Positions 35,683 to 43,789 of a stretch of DNA of 64,000 bases are shown one piece after another; positions within the stretch are counted from its first letter, which is position 1, and each line of letters begins with the position of its first letter. Location of the stretch: NCBI GenBank assembly GCA_902500805.1, contig CABVSA010000002.1, positions 62,001 through 126,000 on the forward strand. Direction: 5' to 3'. The position numbers and the translations under genes are program-made. Source of the DNA: an uncultured Nitrospira sp. Its GTDB lineage: Bacteria > Nitrospirota > Nitrospiria > Nitrospirales > Nitrospiraceae. Below the pieces are notes generated by a model, which was given only the letters and a program-made list of their open reading frames with translations, was not told where the DNA came from and made no database searches.

Positions 35683-36521
35683 CGACTCTGGCAGTGGATC
35701 GTCGATACATATGCGCGGGATCTGATCAATCACAGGGGTGGCTGGTGTCGGTGCTACTGCATGGCCTGGGGATTGTAGCGGCGCTGGTTGCGATGGACGC
35801 CATGGAACCACCACTCCCGCCGTCGCTGTTTCAATGGGAGATTTCGATGGTGGAAGCGCCGACGCACACGGAGTCGCAGCCGACCGAACCGGTTGTGCAA
35901 CCGTCACCACCTACCGTCAAACCGAGTCCCCTGGTGCGGCAGACCAAACCGGTGATCGCCGAACAGTCGCCGGCACAGCAGGAGGTCACCGTTCCTGTGG
36001 AAACGACGCAGCTGGTCAAGGATGTGGTCGAGAATGCCGACCCGGTGATGGAGTATGCGTCCGTCGCATCGACGGAGAGCGAACTGGTGACTTCGCCGTC
36101 TGTCGTCGAGACTCCGATGGAATCGTCAGAGCTGCCTGTCATTGAGCAGCGCGTGCCTGCTGAAGATATTGCTTCGCGCACGGAGCATCGTCTGGTGGAG
36201 TACCGGCAGGTCCTGCACCGCGACACGCGAGCGGATTACGGCTGGCTCAGAGATACGCTTTGGGACCGTATCGAAGAGCTGAAGCGCTATCCGAGCTTGG
36301 CGCGGACGAATCATTGGGAGGGCAAGGTCGTGGTGTCGGCGGTCATTCGCGATGACGGAGAGGTGACGGGCGTGCAGATCGCCGAAACCTCAGGTCGGCC
36401 GGTCTTGGATGAGGAGGCCATGGCGGTGATGAAGAAAGCTTCACCCTTGAGGCTGAAACATCCGCTCGGTCAACGACAGATCACGATCCTCATTCCCATC
36501 AGCTATCGGTTGGATGGGTAA
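35679..36521 (+). CDS. tonB: TonB family energy transducer
   Basis: The 280-residue protein has an N-terminal membrane anchor (WLVSVLLHGLGIVAALVAM). A Pro/Thr/Val-rich spacer of about 130 residues spans the periplasm, and the C-terminal TonB domain has YPSLARTNHWEGKVVVSAVIRDDGEVTGVQIAETSGRPVLDEEA. It carries energy from ExbBD to outer-membrane receptors, two of which are encoded in this window. It overlaps exbD by ATGA. Confidence 0.93.
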   Translation: MTTLAVDRRYICAGSDQSQGWLVSVLLHGLGIVAALVAMDAMEPPLPPSLFQWEISMVEAPTHTESQPTEPVVQPSPPTVKPSPLVRQTKPVIAEQSPAQQEVTVPVETTQLVKDVVENADPVMEYASVASTESELVTSPSVVETPMESSELPVIEQRVPAEDIASRTEHRLVEYRQVLHRDTRADYGWLRDTLWDRIEELKRYPSLARTNHWEGKVVVSAVIRDDGEVTGVQIAETSGRPVLDEEAMAVMKKASPLRLKHPLGQRQITILIPISYRLDG

Positions 36522-36550
36522 TGCGAATTGAACACTGAAGAAGGAGCCCC

Positions 36551-37024
36551 ATGATGAATCGCTGGATAATCACTCGGACGACAAGGTATGGAGCCCACGT
36601 TGGGCTCGTTATCGGCTTCATGTGGATACTGTGGAGCCCAGCCTGGGCCCAGCACAAAACTGATGGGAAAGCGGACAAGGTGTTTCACGCCTCTGCGACG
36701 GATGCCAAAGGTGTCGAGACGGACTTGAAAAATGTGACGTTTTACTGGGAAGAAAAAATCAGCGAGACGGCGTTCGTGCCGCATGAACTCAGAGAAGTGC
36801 CGGTCAAGCGGGGAACGGCCACGGTCAAGATCAAGTTCGACAGCATCAAGTTCATTGATCTCAAACCGTCAGGGAATGCGTCGTTGCCCAATGTCTCCAT
36901 CACGCTGGCGGACGGCAAGACCGGCGACTTTGTCTTGGCCATCGCGGGTAGCTTTAAGGGGCAATCCGATTTCGGGGAAGTGGAGTTGGCGGCGTCTGAG
37001 CTGAAAAAGCTGGCGTTCAAGTAG
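36551..37024 (+). CDS. Exported protein of unknown function after tonB
   Basis: I do not recognise this 157-residue protein. It has a signal peptide (HVGLVIGFMWILWSPAWAQ) and a Lys-rich, beta-looking mature part with repeated short strands (ATVKIKFDSIKFIDLK, FVLAIAGSF). An AAGGAG lies before the ATG. It lies 29 nt after tonB, so it is likely in the same iron-regulated transcript and may be a periplasmic accessory. There are no cysteines and no lipobox. Confidence 0.65.
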   Translation: MMNRWIITRTTRYGAHVGLVIGFMWILWSPAWAQHKTDGKADKVFHASATDAKGVETDLKNVTFYWEEKISETAFVPHELREVPVKRGTATVKIKFDSIKFIDLKPSGNASLPNVSITLADGKTGDFVLAIAGSFKGQSDFGEVELAASELKKLAFK

Positions 37025-37103
37025 GACGGGCCTTTACGAGTTCCGGCGGTTATGCGGTGGTCGGCTGCGAGAGTGTCGTGGAGCACGACACGGGGATGGT
37101 GGC

Positions 37104-37289
37104 ATGAAGGAATGTGTTTCGCCGGTCACGGGGACGGATGTCCGATGTCGCTGCGGCAAGCTGATTGCCCGATGGCAAGGGGACGATCTTGTCATTAAGT
37201 GTACGCGGTGCGGGCGCTTCGTGGCCATTCACCATTCGGCGATCCAGGGGGTGCCGCCCAGCGGGCTGAATCCACATCAACGTCGGTAA
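37104..37289 (+). CDS. Small zinc-ribbon protein, Com-like
   Basis: The 61-residue protein has four cysteines in two knuckles, CRCGK and CTRCGR, 20 residues apart. A basic/hydrophobic strand lies between them (LIARWQGDDLVIK), as in the phage Mu Com family of mRNA/DNA-binding zinc fingers. It may be a regulator or a structural metal-binding protein. It lies between the tonB set and the PepSY gene. The start has only a weak ribosome site (GATGGTGGC). Confidence 0.6.
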   Translation: MKECVSPVTGTDVRCRCGKLIARWQGDDLVIKCTRCGRFVAIHHSAIQGVPPSGLNPHQRR

Positions 37290-37340
37290 ATCCTCATCAG
37301 CACGTTTTGATTCAGTCACTGCCCAGATCCTAACCGTTTG

Positions 37341-38666
37341 ATGACCGATACGCCGGGGAGGTATGGCTCCGTACCGGTGATTCGTAGGATGCGCATGATG
37401 GAAGGCGATGAGACGATTGCACGGCTATCGATTGCGACTGCTCTGATCGTGCCTGAGACTCGCGGTGCTGACATGCTGGCTGTCGAGTCCTTTCCCCGTC
37501 ACCCATTCCGCAAGCTGTGGCTACGTGTCCATCTTTATCTGGGGCTCTTCGGTGGAGCCTTGTTCGTATTCATGAGTCTCACGGGCAGTGTCCTGGTGTT
37601 CTACAAGGCCATCGACGAATGGCTAAATCCGGCACTGCTGACGACCAGCGGCTCCGGTCTCTACAAGCCGTTGAACAAAGTGGTCGCGACAGCGCAGGCT
37701 GCGGCTCCTGCCGGAGGCTGGTTACAGAATCTTGAGTTGCCGTCCCATGAGCACGAGGTGTTGAAGGCCTGGCACAAGGTGCCGACCGACCGGGTCGACC
37801 AATTCCGGTGGTATCTGGTCACGATCGATCCCTACACAGGATCCATCTTAAGTCGGGATCGCGAGTGGGGTACCTATTTCGTCTCGTTCATCTATGAGCT
37901 GCATGAATCTTTGTTGATCGACGAACTCGGTCGGACCCTTGTGGGTTTCGCTGCCATCTTTCTGTTGATCTCGATCGGCACGGGGCTGTTTCTTTGGTGG
38001 CCTCGTTCAGGGAGGGTCCGGCAGGCATTTCTCCCGGTTCTGGGCGGGAGCCGGATCCGTCGACACTATCAGTGGCATAAACTTACTGGGGCATACAGCG
38101 CGATCGTATTGACTGTGCTCGCGTTCACGGGTCTGTATTTGGCGTTTCCGACCTATGGGATCTCGCTGGTGTCCATGTTTTCTCCGGTCGATGGATCAGA
38201 GGATGAAGGTTCCGTGCAGTCCCATCCGGTCTCGGGTGTACCACCTCTGTCCGCCGAGCAAGCGGTCGAACTTGTTCAGAGCCTGTTTCCTGATGGAAGG
38301 ATCACGTACATCGGCATTCCTCATGAGGCAGAAGATGCGTATGAGATGACGATGCATCGGCCCGGAGATGTTCGAGCATCAGCGGGAAACAGCATGGTCT
38401 GGCTGGATCAATACAGTGGGGCCGTGCTCAAAGTGCGTGATTGGCAGACCTTCACCGCCGGGGACACATTCGTGGCATGGCTCTTCCCTCTGCACAACGG
38501 GGAGGCGTTCGGTCTCATCGGCCGATGGATCGTGTTCTTCGCCGGGTTTATTCCCCTCGTGCTCTATGTCACCGCGCTCCGCATGTGGTGGCTCAAACGA
38601 CAGGCGCATCGGCGGCAAGAGGGATCTTCAGACGACAGGGCGTCACAGGTTTCGTTCGGGAGATGA
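37341..38666 (+). CDS. PepSY-domain inner-membrane protein, PiuB-like
   Basis: The protein of up to 441 residues belongs to the PepSY_TM family, found with siderophore receptors and considered iron reductases or uptake accessories. It has a membrane segment after RKLWLRVHLYLGLFGG, with the conserved H of the first helix. A periplasmic part contains DPYTGSILSRDREWGTYF and YELHESLLID. Further helices are at LVGFAAIFLLISIGTGLF, HYQWHKLTGAYSAIVLT and WIVFFAGFIPLVLYV. Conserved His residues could bind haem. The start is uncertain: ATG 37341 has no ribosome site. ATG 37395 or 37473 would also leave the domain intact. Confidence 0.82.
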   Translation: MTDTPGRYGSVPVIRRMRMMEGDETIARLSIATALIVPETRGADMLAVESFPRHPFRKLWLRVHLYLGLFGGALFVFMSLTGSVLVFYKAIDEWLNPALLTTSGSGLYKPLNKVVATAQAAAPAGGWLQNLELPSHEHEVLKAWHKVPTDRVDQFRWYLVTIDPYTGSILSRDREWGTYFVSFIYELHESLLIDELGRTLVGFAAIFLLISIGTGLFLWWPRSGRVRQAFLPVLGGSRIRRHYQWHKLTGAYSAIVLTVLAFTGLYLAFPTYGISLVSMFSPVDGSEDEGSVQSHPVSGVPPLSAEQAVELVQSLFPDGRITYIGIPHEAEDAYEMTMHRPGDVRASAGNSMVWLDQYSGAVLKVRDWQTFTAGDTFVAWLFPLHNGEAFGLIGRWIVFFAGFIPLVLYVTALRMWWLKRQAHRRQEGSSDDRASQVSFGR

Positions 38667-38688
38667 TGTGAAAGTTGATCAGTAGGGA

Positions 38689-38732
38689 TTGACAAGGGTT
38701 GGCATGTAATGATATTGAGAACTGATATCAAG
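38689..38732 (+). promoter_or_regulatory. Promoter with Fur-box-like operator before the second RNA element
   Basis: TTGACA at 38689-38694 is followed 18 nt later by TATTGA (38713). The overlapping AATGATATTGAG...TGATATCA (38709-38730) is a weaker Fur-box-like palindrome than in copy 1. The sequence GATTGACA, then GCATGTAATGATA or TCATGTAATGATA, is shared with copy 1. Confidence 0.55.
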
Positions 38733-38841
38733 TAAGTTGAAGCGAAGAGCGCACGGACTACCGACTGCGCTTTTGGAGGATGAGGCCAGAGGTCGTTGCA
38801 GGCCGGAGCCCACGGTGTCGAATGACATCGTGGGCTTTTTT
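38724..38841 (+). ncRNA. Structured, terminated RNA element, copy 2
   Basis: The architecture matches copy 1: a 5' hairpin (AGCGCA with TGCGCT, followed by TTTT, 38748-38774), then the block 38782-38812. That block holds the hairpin GGTC-GTTGCA-GGCC. An intrinsic terminator with a 13-bp stem (AGCCCACGGTGTC with GACATCGTGGGCT, one G-U), loop GAAT and six T closes it. In the small hairpin the change from GACC to GGCC keeps pairing by a U-G. It stands before a set of small genes and the siderophore receptor. The 5' end is estimated. Confidence 0.62.
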
Positions 38842-38907
38842 ATTGTCCGGCAATCTGGAGCCACGACCGTGGGAAGCAAGTGATGCCGTGTGCCACGAGG
38901 AGGAGCT

Positions 38908-39081
38908 ATGCAGAGAATCTGTACCAAATGCGGAGGACTGTTGATCGGAGAACGGCCGATGGATTTCTACCTGGGGAATTATTGGAAGTGCGTGAACTGC
39001 GGTTGGTCTCGGCAAGAGACGCTGATGCGTTCCGATCGGGCTATGAGGCTGCGAGGTCAGCGTGTGTGCAGACAGCGATAG
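38908..39081 (+). CDS. Small zinc-ribbon protein
   Basis: The 57-residue protein starts at ATG 38908, directly after a strong GAGGAGGAGC site. It has a four-cysteine ribbon (CTKCGG and CVNCGW, about 25 residues apart) and a basic tail. I do not recognise a family. It is the first gene after the second structured RNA and its terminator, so its transcription may depend on readthrough. The next gene starts 29 nt downstream. Confidence 0.62.
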   Translation: MQRICTKCGGLLIGERPMDFYLGNYWKCVNCGWSRQETLMRSDRAMRLRGQRVCRQR

Positions 39082-39109
39082 AAAACCAAAACCAAAGGAG
39101 AAGGGCAAC

Positions 39110-39328
39110 GTGGAGAAGATATTCGGATCAGATCAGCCGATGAAACTGGTGTTGTGTGATTGCGGTGGGCTTCGCCTGTCGAGCGGCCCTGTGACCATTC
39201 ATTTCACTCGCGAGGAATTTCAGACATTTGCTGCAGCGGTCGGGCGTCTGGCCTCAATTGTCGCGCAACCCTGTCTTGACCAGGCCTTGAAGGGGACTCG
39301 GTCCAACCTCAGTGAAGTGTGTCATTAG
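39110..39328 (+). CDS. Small conserved-looking protein of unknown function
   Basis: The 72-residue product starts at GTG 39110, with AAAGGAG 9 nt upstream, rather than at longer GTG options. It has VLCDCGGLRL near residue 17 and a helix with FTREEFQTFAAAVGRL. Iron-regulated small proteins between receptors and regulators often look like this, but I assign no function. Confidence 0.55.
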   Translation: MEKIFGSDQPMKLVLCDCGGLRLSSGPVTIHFTREEFQTFAAAVGRLASIVAQPCLDQALKGTRSNLSEVCH

Positions 39329-39396
39329 GTGGGACGTCGGGTTTCGTACCGACTGTGGGGTGAGTTTGGGAATCAGGTCTCAAGGAAGGAGTGGCC

Positions 39397-39561
39397 ATGA
39401 AGAAACGTTCAGGGCTGTCACAGGACAATCTTGTCGTGTCTCTCAGCTTGGCAACCGCAATTGCCATTTTGCTGGCGACTACTGCGGGGATATGGCTGTG
39501 GTCGATCGCGTTGGAGCGTATGTCTACGGCTTCGGTGGAACGCAGCGTGGAGAGTCCGTAA
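39397..39561 (+). CDS. 54-residue single-pass membrane peptide
   Basis: An ATG after AAGGAAGGAG opens a 54-codon frame with one membrane helix (LSLATAIAILLATTAGIWLW). It is preceded by basic MKKRSG and followed by a polar tail with acidic and basic residues. It precedes the siderophore receptor by 18 nt and is probably cotranscribed. FecR/FoxR-like regulators are larger, so this is not one of them. Function unknown. Confidence 0.6.
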   Translation: MKKRSGLSQDNLVVSLSLATAIAILLATTAGIWLWSIALERMSTASVERSVESP

Positions 39562-39579
39562 ACGATCAAGGGATTGGGC

Positions 39580-42090
39580 ATGGATGATGAGCCGAGTACA
39601 TCGGCGAATGAACAATCAGATGAAGTGGAATTGGTTGGAGGAATTGTGGATACAGCTTATGGCAGAGCGCGGGTACGTGTATGGTTGGGGGTTCGTGTCT
39701 TGGCCGCTGTCGTCATCCTGTGCCCGGCCGTATGGGCGCAAGATGTACCACCGGAGACAGCGGGCACGGAGCAGTCGGAACAGGTTTTCTTTGAAATTCC
39801 CGCCCAAGGCTTGCGTAGTGCGTTGGGCACCTTTTCAAGCCAAAGTGGTTGGCGCCTGCTTTATACAGATCAAACGGTGGAAGGGCTTCAGAGTCATGCG
39901 ATCGCAGGATCCATGTCTCCGGACGCAGCGCTCAAAGGGATGTTAGCCGGTACCGGGGTTCGTGCTCGAATGTCTCAACCTCGAACTGTCGTGCTTGTTT
40001 CGGAGTCGTCTCGCTCGATTGAAACGGGTGATGTGTCTTCGGATCTTGAAAGAGTCCAACCGGTCAAGTTGCCGGAAGTCACGGTCAAGGATGTCAAAGA
40101 CAGAGGCTATGCGGCAGACAGTCAGACGACGGCGACCAAGAGCGATATTCCGCTCATCGAGACACCGCAATCCATCACGGTGATCACGCGAACGCGAATG
40201 GACGCGCAGGAAGTCAACACGATGGCAGGAGCGCTTCGCTATACGGCCGGGGTGCAAGCCGAAACGTTCGGGTATGAACCCAGATTTACCTGGCTCCGGT
40301 TTCGAGGGTTCGATGCCACCACCGACGGCTTATTCAAAGACGGATTGCAGTTGCGCAATCCGGGCTTTGCCCTGGGATATAACCTGGAGCCGTATGGCGC
40401 CGAGCAGGTCGATATCTTGAGGGGGCCGGCGTCGTTCTTGTACGGGCAAGGGAGTCCCGGCGGATTGCTCAACTACATCTCCAAGCGGCCTACTACGACA
40501 TCACTCCGTGAGCTTCAATTCCTGGTGGGGAATTTCGGTCGATACGAAGGACGGATGGATGTGGGTGGACGGCTCACCGACAGCGATACGTTCAGCTATC
40601 GGTTGACCGGCCTCTTCCGCGAAAGCGGCACGCAATTCGACCATGTGCCGAACGATCGCGTGTACATCGCCCCGGCGCTGACATGGCGCATCAGCCCTGA
40701 GACGCAGGTGACGTTCTTCGCGAATTACCAGAAGGACACGCTGGGCAGTTCGCAAGGGTACCCGGCCGATGGATCACTGAGATTCAATCGCAACGGCCGT
40801 ATCGTCGGCCATCGTTTTACAGGGCAACCAGGCGTGGACAAGTATGACCGCGTGGAATCCTCCTTTGGCTACGAATTGCGGCATCAGCTGCCATGGAACT
40901 GGAGTTTCTTGCAGAAGTTTCGCTACAACCAGACGCGGGTGGACGATCTCACGGTGTTCAGCAGTTCATTCGATTCCGATCTGCGCACGGTGCAGCGTGG
41001 CGCCTTCGGGAGCTTTGGAAACCTGACCTCGTTCGCGCTCGACAATCAGCTGCAGGGTGCCTTTGCCACCGGCCCGTTCCATCACCGGGTCGTGGGCGGT
41101 CTCGACGTTCAACGAATCGGTGTGCATTCACGACAAACGTTTGCCGCCGCGTCTCCCATCGACATTTTCAATCCACACGATTTCGGGGCGTCGTTCCTCA
41201 CGCCTCCGACATTTCTGGATCAGCAGACGACCCAATTTCAGACCGGCCTCTACGTTCAGGATCAGATCAAATTCATGGACCACTGGCTGCTGACTGTAGG
41301 TGGGCGGCACGACTGGACCAGCAACAAGATCCGGAACAATCTCACGGGGCTGACCAGCGAGCAAGACGATCAGAAGGCGACCGGCCGCGCCGCGTTGACC
41401 TATCTGTTCGACAGCGGCTTCGCGCCTTATGCCAGCTGGTCGACGTTCTTCCTGCCCTCGATCGGTCTGAATGCCTCCGGTCAGCCGTTCACCCCGGAGA
41501 CCGGCCGACAGTATGAATTCGGGCTCAAGTATCAGCCGCCAGGCACACGGACCTTGTTCACGGTCGCACTCTTCGACTTGACGAGGGAAAACTTTGTGCA
41601 GTTCGATCCTGGAACGTTCTTGCCGGTACAGCGGGGGAAGGCGCGTTCCCGTGGGTTGGAGCTTGAGGGATTGATGAGTTTCAAGTCGGGCATCGACCTG
41701 ATTGCGTCCTACACGTTCCTGGACAATGAGGTGCTGGAAACCGTCAATCCCGCCGAGAAGGGGAAACGACTCGTACAGACGCCGGCACAGTTTGGATCGG
41801 TCTGGGGCAAATATACGGTGCAACACGGGATGTTCAAAGGGTTGGGTATCGGGGGTGGAGCGCGATACACAGGCTCGACCTATGGCAATGAGACCAACAC
41901 CTTCAATGTGCCGAGTTTTGTGTTAGGGGATGCCATGGTGGACTATGTGTGGAGGAATTACCGGCTCGCGGTCAACGTCAACAATCTGCTGAACCAGGAT
42001 CACTATGGGTGCTACGTGCGAAGCGGGACGGATTTCTGCAGTCCCGGCGCGCAGCGGACCGTAGTGGGGAGCATTACGTACCGGTGGTGA
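39580..42090 (+). CDS. TonB-dependent siderophore receptor with STN domain
   Basis: The 836-residue outer-membrane receptor has a long N-terminal region with a late signal-like segment (VRVLAAVVILCPAVWAQ). A secretin/TonB N-terminal (STN) domain follows (FEIPAQGLRSALGTFSSQSG...LLYTDQTVEG), of the type that signals to a FecR-like partner. The TonB-box-like KLPEVTVKD is near residue 165, then the plug (IETPQSITVITRTRM, LRGPASFLYGQGSPGG) and a 22-strand barrel. The C-terminal YRLAVNVNNLLNQDHY ... VVGSITYRW is the siderophore receptor ending. I chose ATG 39580, after AGGGA. No FecIR pair is beside it. Confidence 0.92.
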   Translation: MDDEPSTSANEQSDEVELVGGIVDTAYGRARVRVWLGVRVLAAVVILCPAVWAQDVPPETAGTEQSEQVFFEIPAQGLRSALGTFSSQSGWRLLYTDQTVEGLQSHAIAGSMSPDAALKGMLAGTGVRARMSQPRTVVLVSESSRSIETGDVSSDLERVQPVKLPEVTVKDVKDRGYAADSQTTATKSDIPLIETPQSITVITRTRMDAQEVNTMAGALRYTAGVQAETFGYEPRFTWLRFRGFDATTDGLFKDGLQLRNPGFALGYNLEPYGAEQVDILRGPASFLYGQGSPGGLLNYISKRPTTTSLRELQFLVGNFGRYEGRMDVGGRLTDSDTFSYRLTGLFRESGTQFDHVPNDRVYIAPALTWRISPETQVTFFANYQKDTLGSSQGYPADGSLRFNRNGRIVGHRFTGQPGVDKYDRVESSFGYELRHQLPWNWSFLQKFRYNQTRVDDLTVFSSSFDSDLRTVQRGAFGSFGNLTSFALDNQLQGAFATGPFHHRVVGGLDVQRIGVHSRQTFAAASPIDIFNPHDFGASFLTPPTFLDQQTTQFQTGLYVQDQIKFMDHWLLTVGGRHDWTSNKIRNNLTGLTSEQDDQKATGRAALTYLFDSGFAPYASWSTFFLPSIGLNASGQPFTPETGRQYEFGLKYQPPGTRTLFTVALFDLTRENFVQFDPGTFLPVQRGKARSRGLELEGLMSFKSGIDLIASYTFLDNEVLETVNPAEKGKRLVQTPAQFGSVWGKYTVQHGMFKGLGIGGGARYTGSTYGNETNTFNVPSFVLGDAMVDYVWRNYRLAVNVNNLLNQDHYGCYVRSGTDFCSPGAQRTVVGSITYRW

Positions 42091-42108
42091 AAACTGACAA
42101 GAGTGAGA

Positions 42109-43170
42109 TCAGGAGACTGGCTTGGGTGTGATGGCTGCGGCGAGCTCGTTCAATAATTGTTCGGTCTCATCCCAACCCAGACAGGCATCGGTAATAGAAA
42201 CACCGTGCTGAAGGGCCACGCCTTGCTTCCAGGCCTGTTTGCCGGGGTTCAAATTGCTTTCGAGCATGAGCCCCATGATGGTCTGGCGGCCTTCGCGGAA
42301 CTGCCGCAGCACCTCTTGGGCGACGAATCCTTGGCGGGTATGATCCTTCTTCGAGTTGTCGTGCGAACAATCGATCATGATGGGACGGGCAATGTCTTCT
42401 CCCGCGACGGCCGCTTCGGCCTTGACGACGTGTTCTGCTTCGTAGTTGGTTTTTCCACCTCCGCCACGAAGCACGATATGGCGATCGGGGTTGCCCATGG
42501 TTCTGATGATGGCGGTTTGTCCATCGGCATTGATGCCAACGAAATGATGTGACGTGCGGGCGGATGTCATGGCATTGACGGCGACATGGAGGCTGCCCTC
42601 GGTGCCGTTCTTAAACCCAACGGGCATAGAAACTCCGCTGGCCATTTCTCGATGGGTTTGGCTTTCGGTCGTACGGGCTCCGATGGCCGCCCAACTGATG
42701 AGATCGGCGACGTACTGCGGACTGATCGGATCCAGTAGCTCTGTCCCGCAGGGGAGGCCTAATTGATTGATCTTGAGGAGAATGGCCCTCGCTAACTCCA
42801 CTCCCGTTGCGATATCGCAGGTCCCGTCGAGATGTGGGTCATTGATGAGGCCCTTCCATCCGACCGTGGTCCTCGGCTTTTCAAAGTAGGTCCGCATCAC
42901 GATCAGGAGTCGGTCACGCAGGGCATCAGCGACAGGTTTCAGCTTAGCGGCATATTCGTATGCGGCATTGGGGTCATGAATCGAGCAGGGGCCCACGATG
43001 ACCAGAAGCCGGTCGCGGTCTTGCCCATGAAGAATGCGGCGAATCGCTTCTCTGGTTTCCACGACGAGCGCCGCAGCCTGATCAGTAATCGGGAGTTTGG
43101 TCTTGATGGCACGCGGAGAGGGCAGCGCTTTAATCTCAATAACGTGTTGATTGTCGATCGGTCTATTCAT
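42109..43170 (-). CDS. aroG: 3-deoxy-7-phosphoheptulonate synthase, class I
   Basis: The 353-residue enzyme condenses PEP and erythrose-4-phosphate at the entry to aromatic amino-acid synthesis. It has LLVIVGPCSIHDPNAAYEYA, RTYFEKPRTTVGWKGLINDPHLDGT, SWAAIGARTTESQTHREMASG, HIVLRGGGGKTNYEAEHV and IMIDCSHDNSKKDHTRQ, all hallmarks of AroF/G/H. The regulatory specificity (Phe, Tyr or Trp) is not clear by eye. It converges on the receptor gene with only 18 nt between stops. Confidence 0.96.
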   Translation of the reverse strand: MNRPIDNQHVIEIKALPSPRAIKTKLPITDQAAALVVETREAIRRILHGQDRDRLLVIVGPCSIHDPNAAYEYAAKLKPVADALRDRLLIVMRTYFEKPRTTVGWKGLINDPHLDGTCDIATGVELARAILLKINQLGLPCGTELLDPISPQYVADLISWAAIGARTTESQTHREMASGVSMPVGFKNGTEGSLHVAVNAMTSARTSHHFVGINADGQTAIIRTMGNPDRHIVLRGGGGKTNYEAEHVVKAEAAVAGEDIARPIMIDCSHDNSKKDHTRQGFVAQEVLRQFREGRQTIMGLMLESNLNPGKQAWKQGVALQHGVSITDACLGWDETEQLLNELAAAITPKPVS

Positions 43171-43328
43171 GGTCTGCTATGCAGTCTATGGCTCGGTTCT
43201 CAATAGGAACTTGCCTTGAGGGGGCAACATACTATCGAATCGTAGCAGAAAAGTCCATATCGGTTACGAGGGAGCGGATCAGGTGCCATCATGACGCCTG
43301 GTCTTGGTAGTTCTTGCAATTCTGACTG

Positions 43329-43679
43329 ATGGGTGCCTATTCTATGGCCATGTTTTTGAGAAGGTTTAGATATCTCTTCCCGTTCCTCCGATTAGGAGTG
43401 GCGGTGGGGATGATTTGTCTCATCCTGGGGCTGGCGCCTTTTGCCGTGGCTCAGGATGTTCACCATGAATTGGCCGCTGCCGATACGGATGGCCATGAAC
43501 ATTCTGACACCGACATCTGTCAGTGGGTTCAGCATCATATTGCCGGGTCGGTTGATCTGGATGTTCCGCGATTGGCTGTCTGTGATGTTGTTTTGCAGCA
43601 GGCGCCTCCGTCCGATTCCATCCTCCTCTCAGCGGTCCTCTCACTCGTTGGTCCTTCCCGCGCTCCTCCCCACGTATAG
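43329..43679 (+). CDS. Small exported His-rich protein
   Basis: The protein of up to 116 residues has an export segment (LRLGVAVGMICLILGLAPFAVAQ). A short mature part is rich in His and Asp (DVHHELAAADTDGHEHSDTD, then WVQHHI), with two cysteines. It could bind a metal in the periplasm. The start is uncertain; ATG 43344 or 43350 would shorten the cytosolic leader. It lies 110 nt before a TonB-dependent receptor and probably belongs with it. I recognise no firm family, though it recalls DUF2946 proteins. Confidence 0.6.
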   Translation: MGAYSMAMFLRRFRYLFPFLRLGVAVGMICLILGLAPFAVAQDVHHELAAADTDGHEHSDTDICQWVQHHIAGSVDLDVPRLAVCDVVLQQAPPSDSILLSAVLSLVGPSRAPPHV

Positions 43680-43789
43680 CTGAGTGATCATATCCAGTAG
43701 GCAGGATGGGTTGAGTGGCCACGCGGTCTGCGTACGGCTGTTCTGCCCCTTTTGTTTTATCACCAGTGGGTGTGTGAGCGAGGAGGGAC

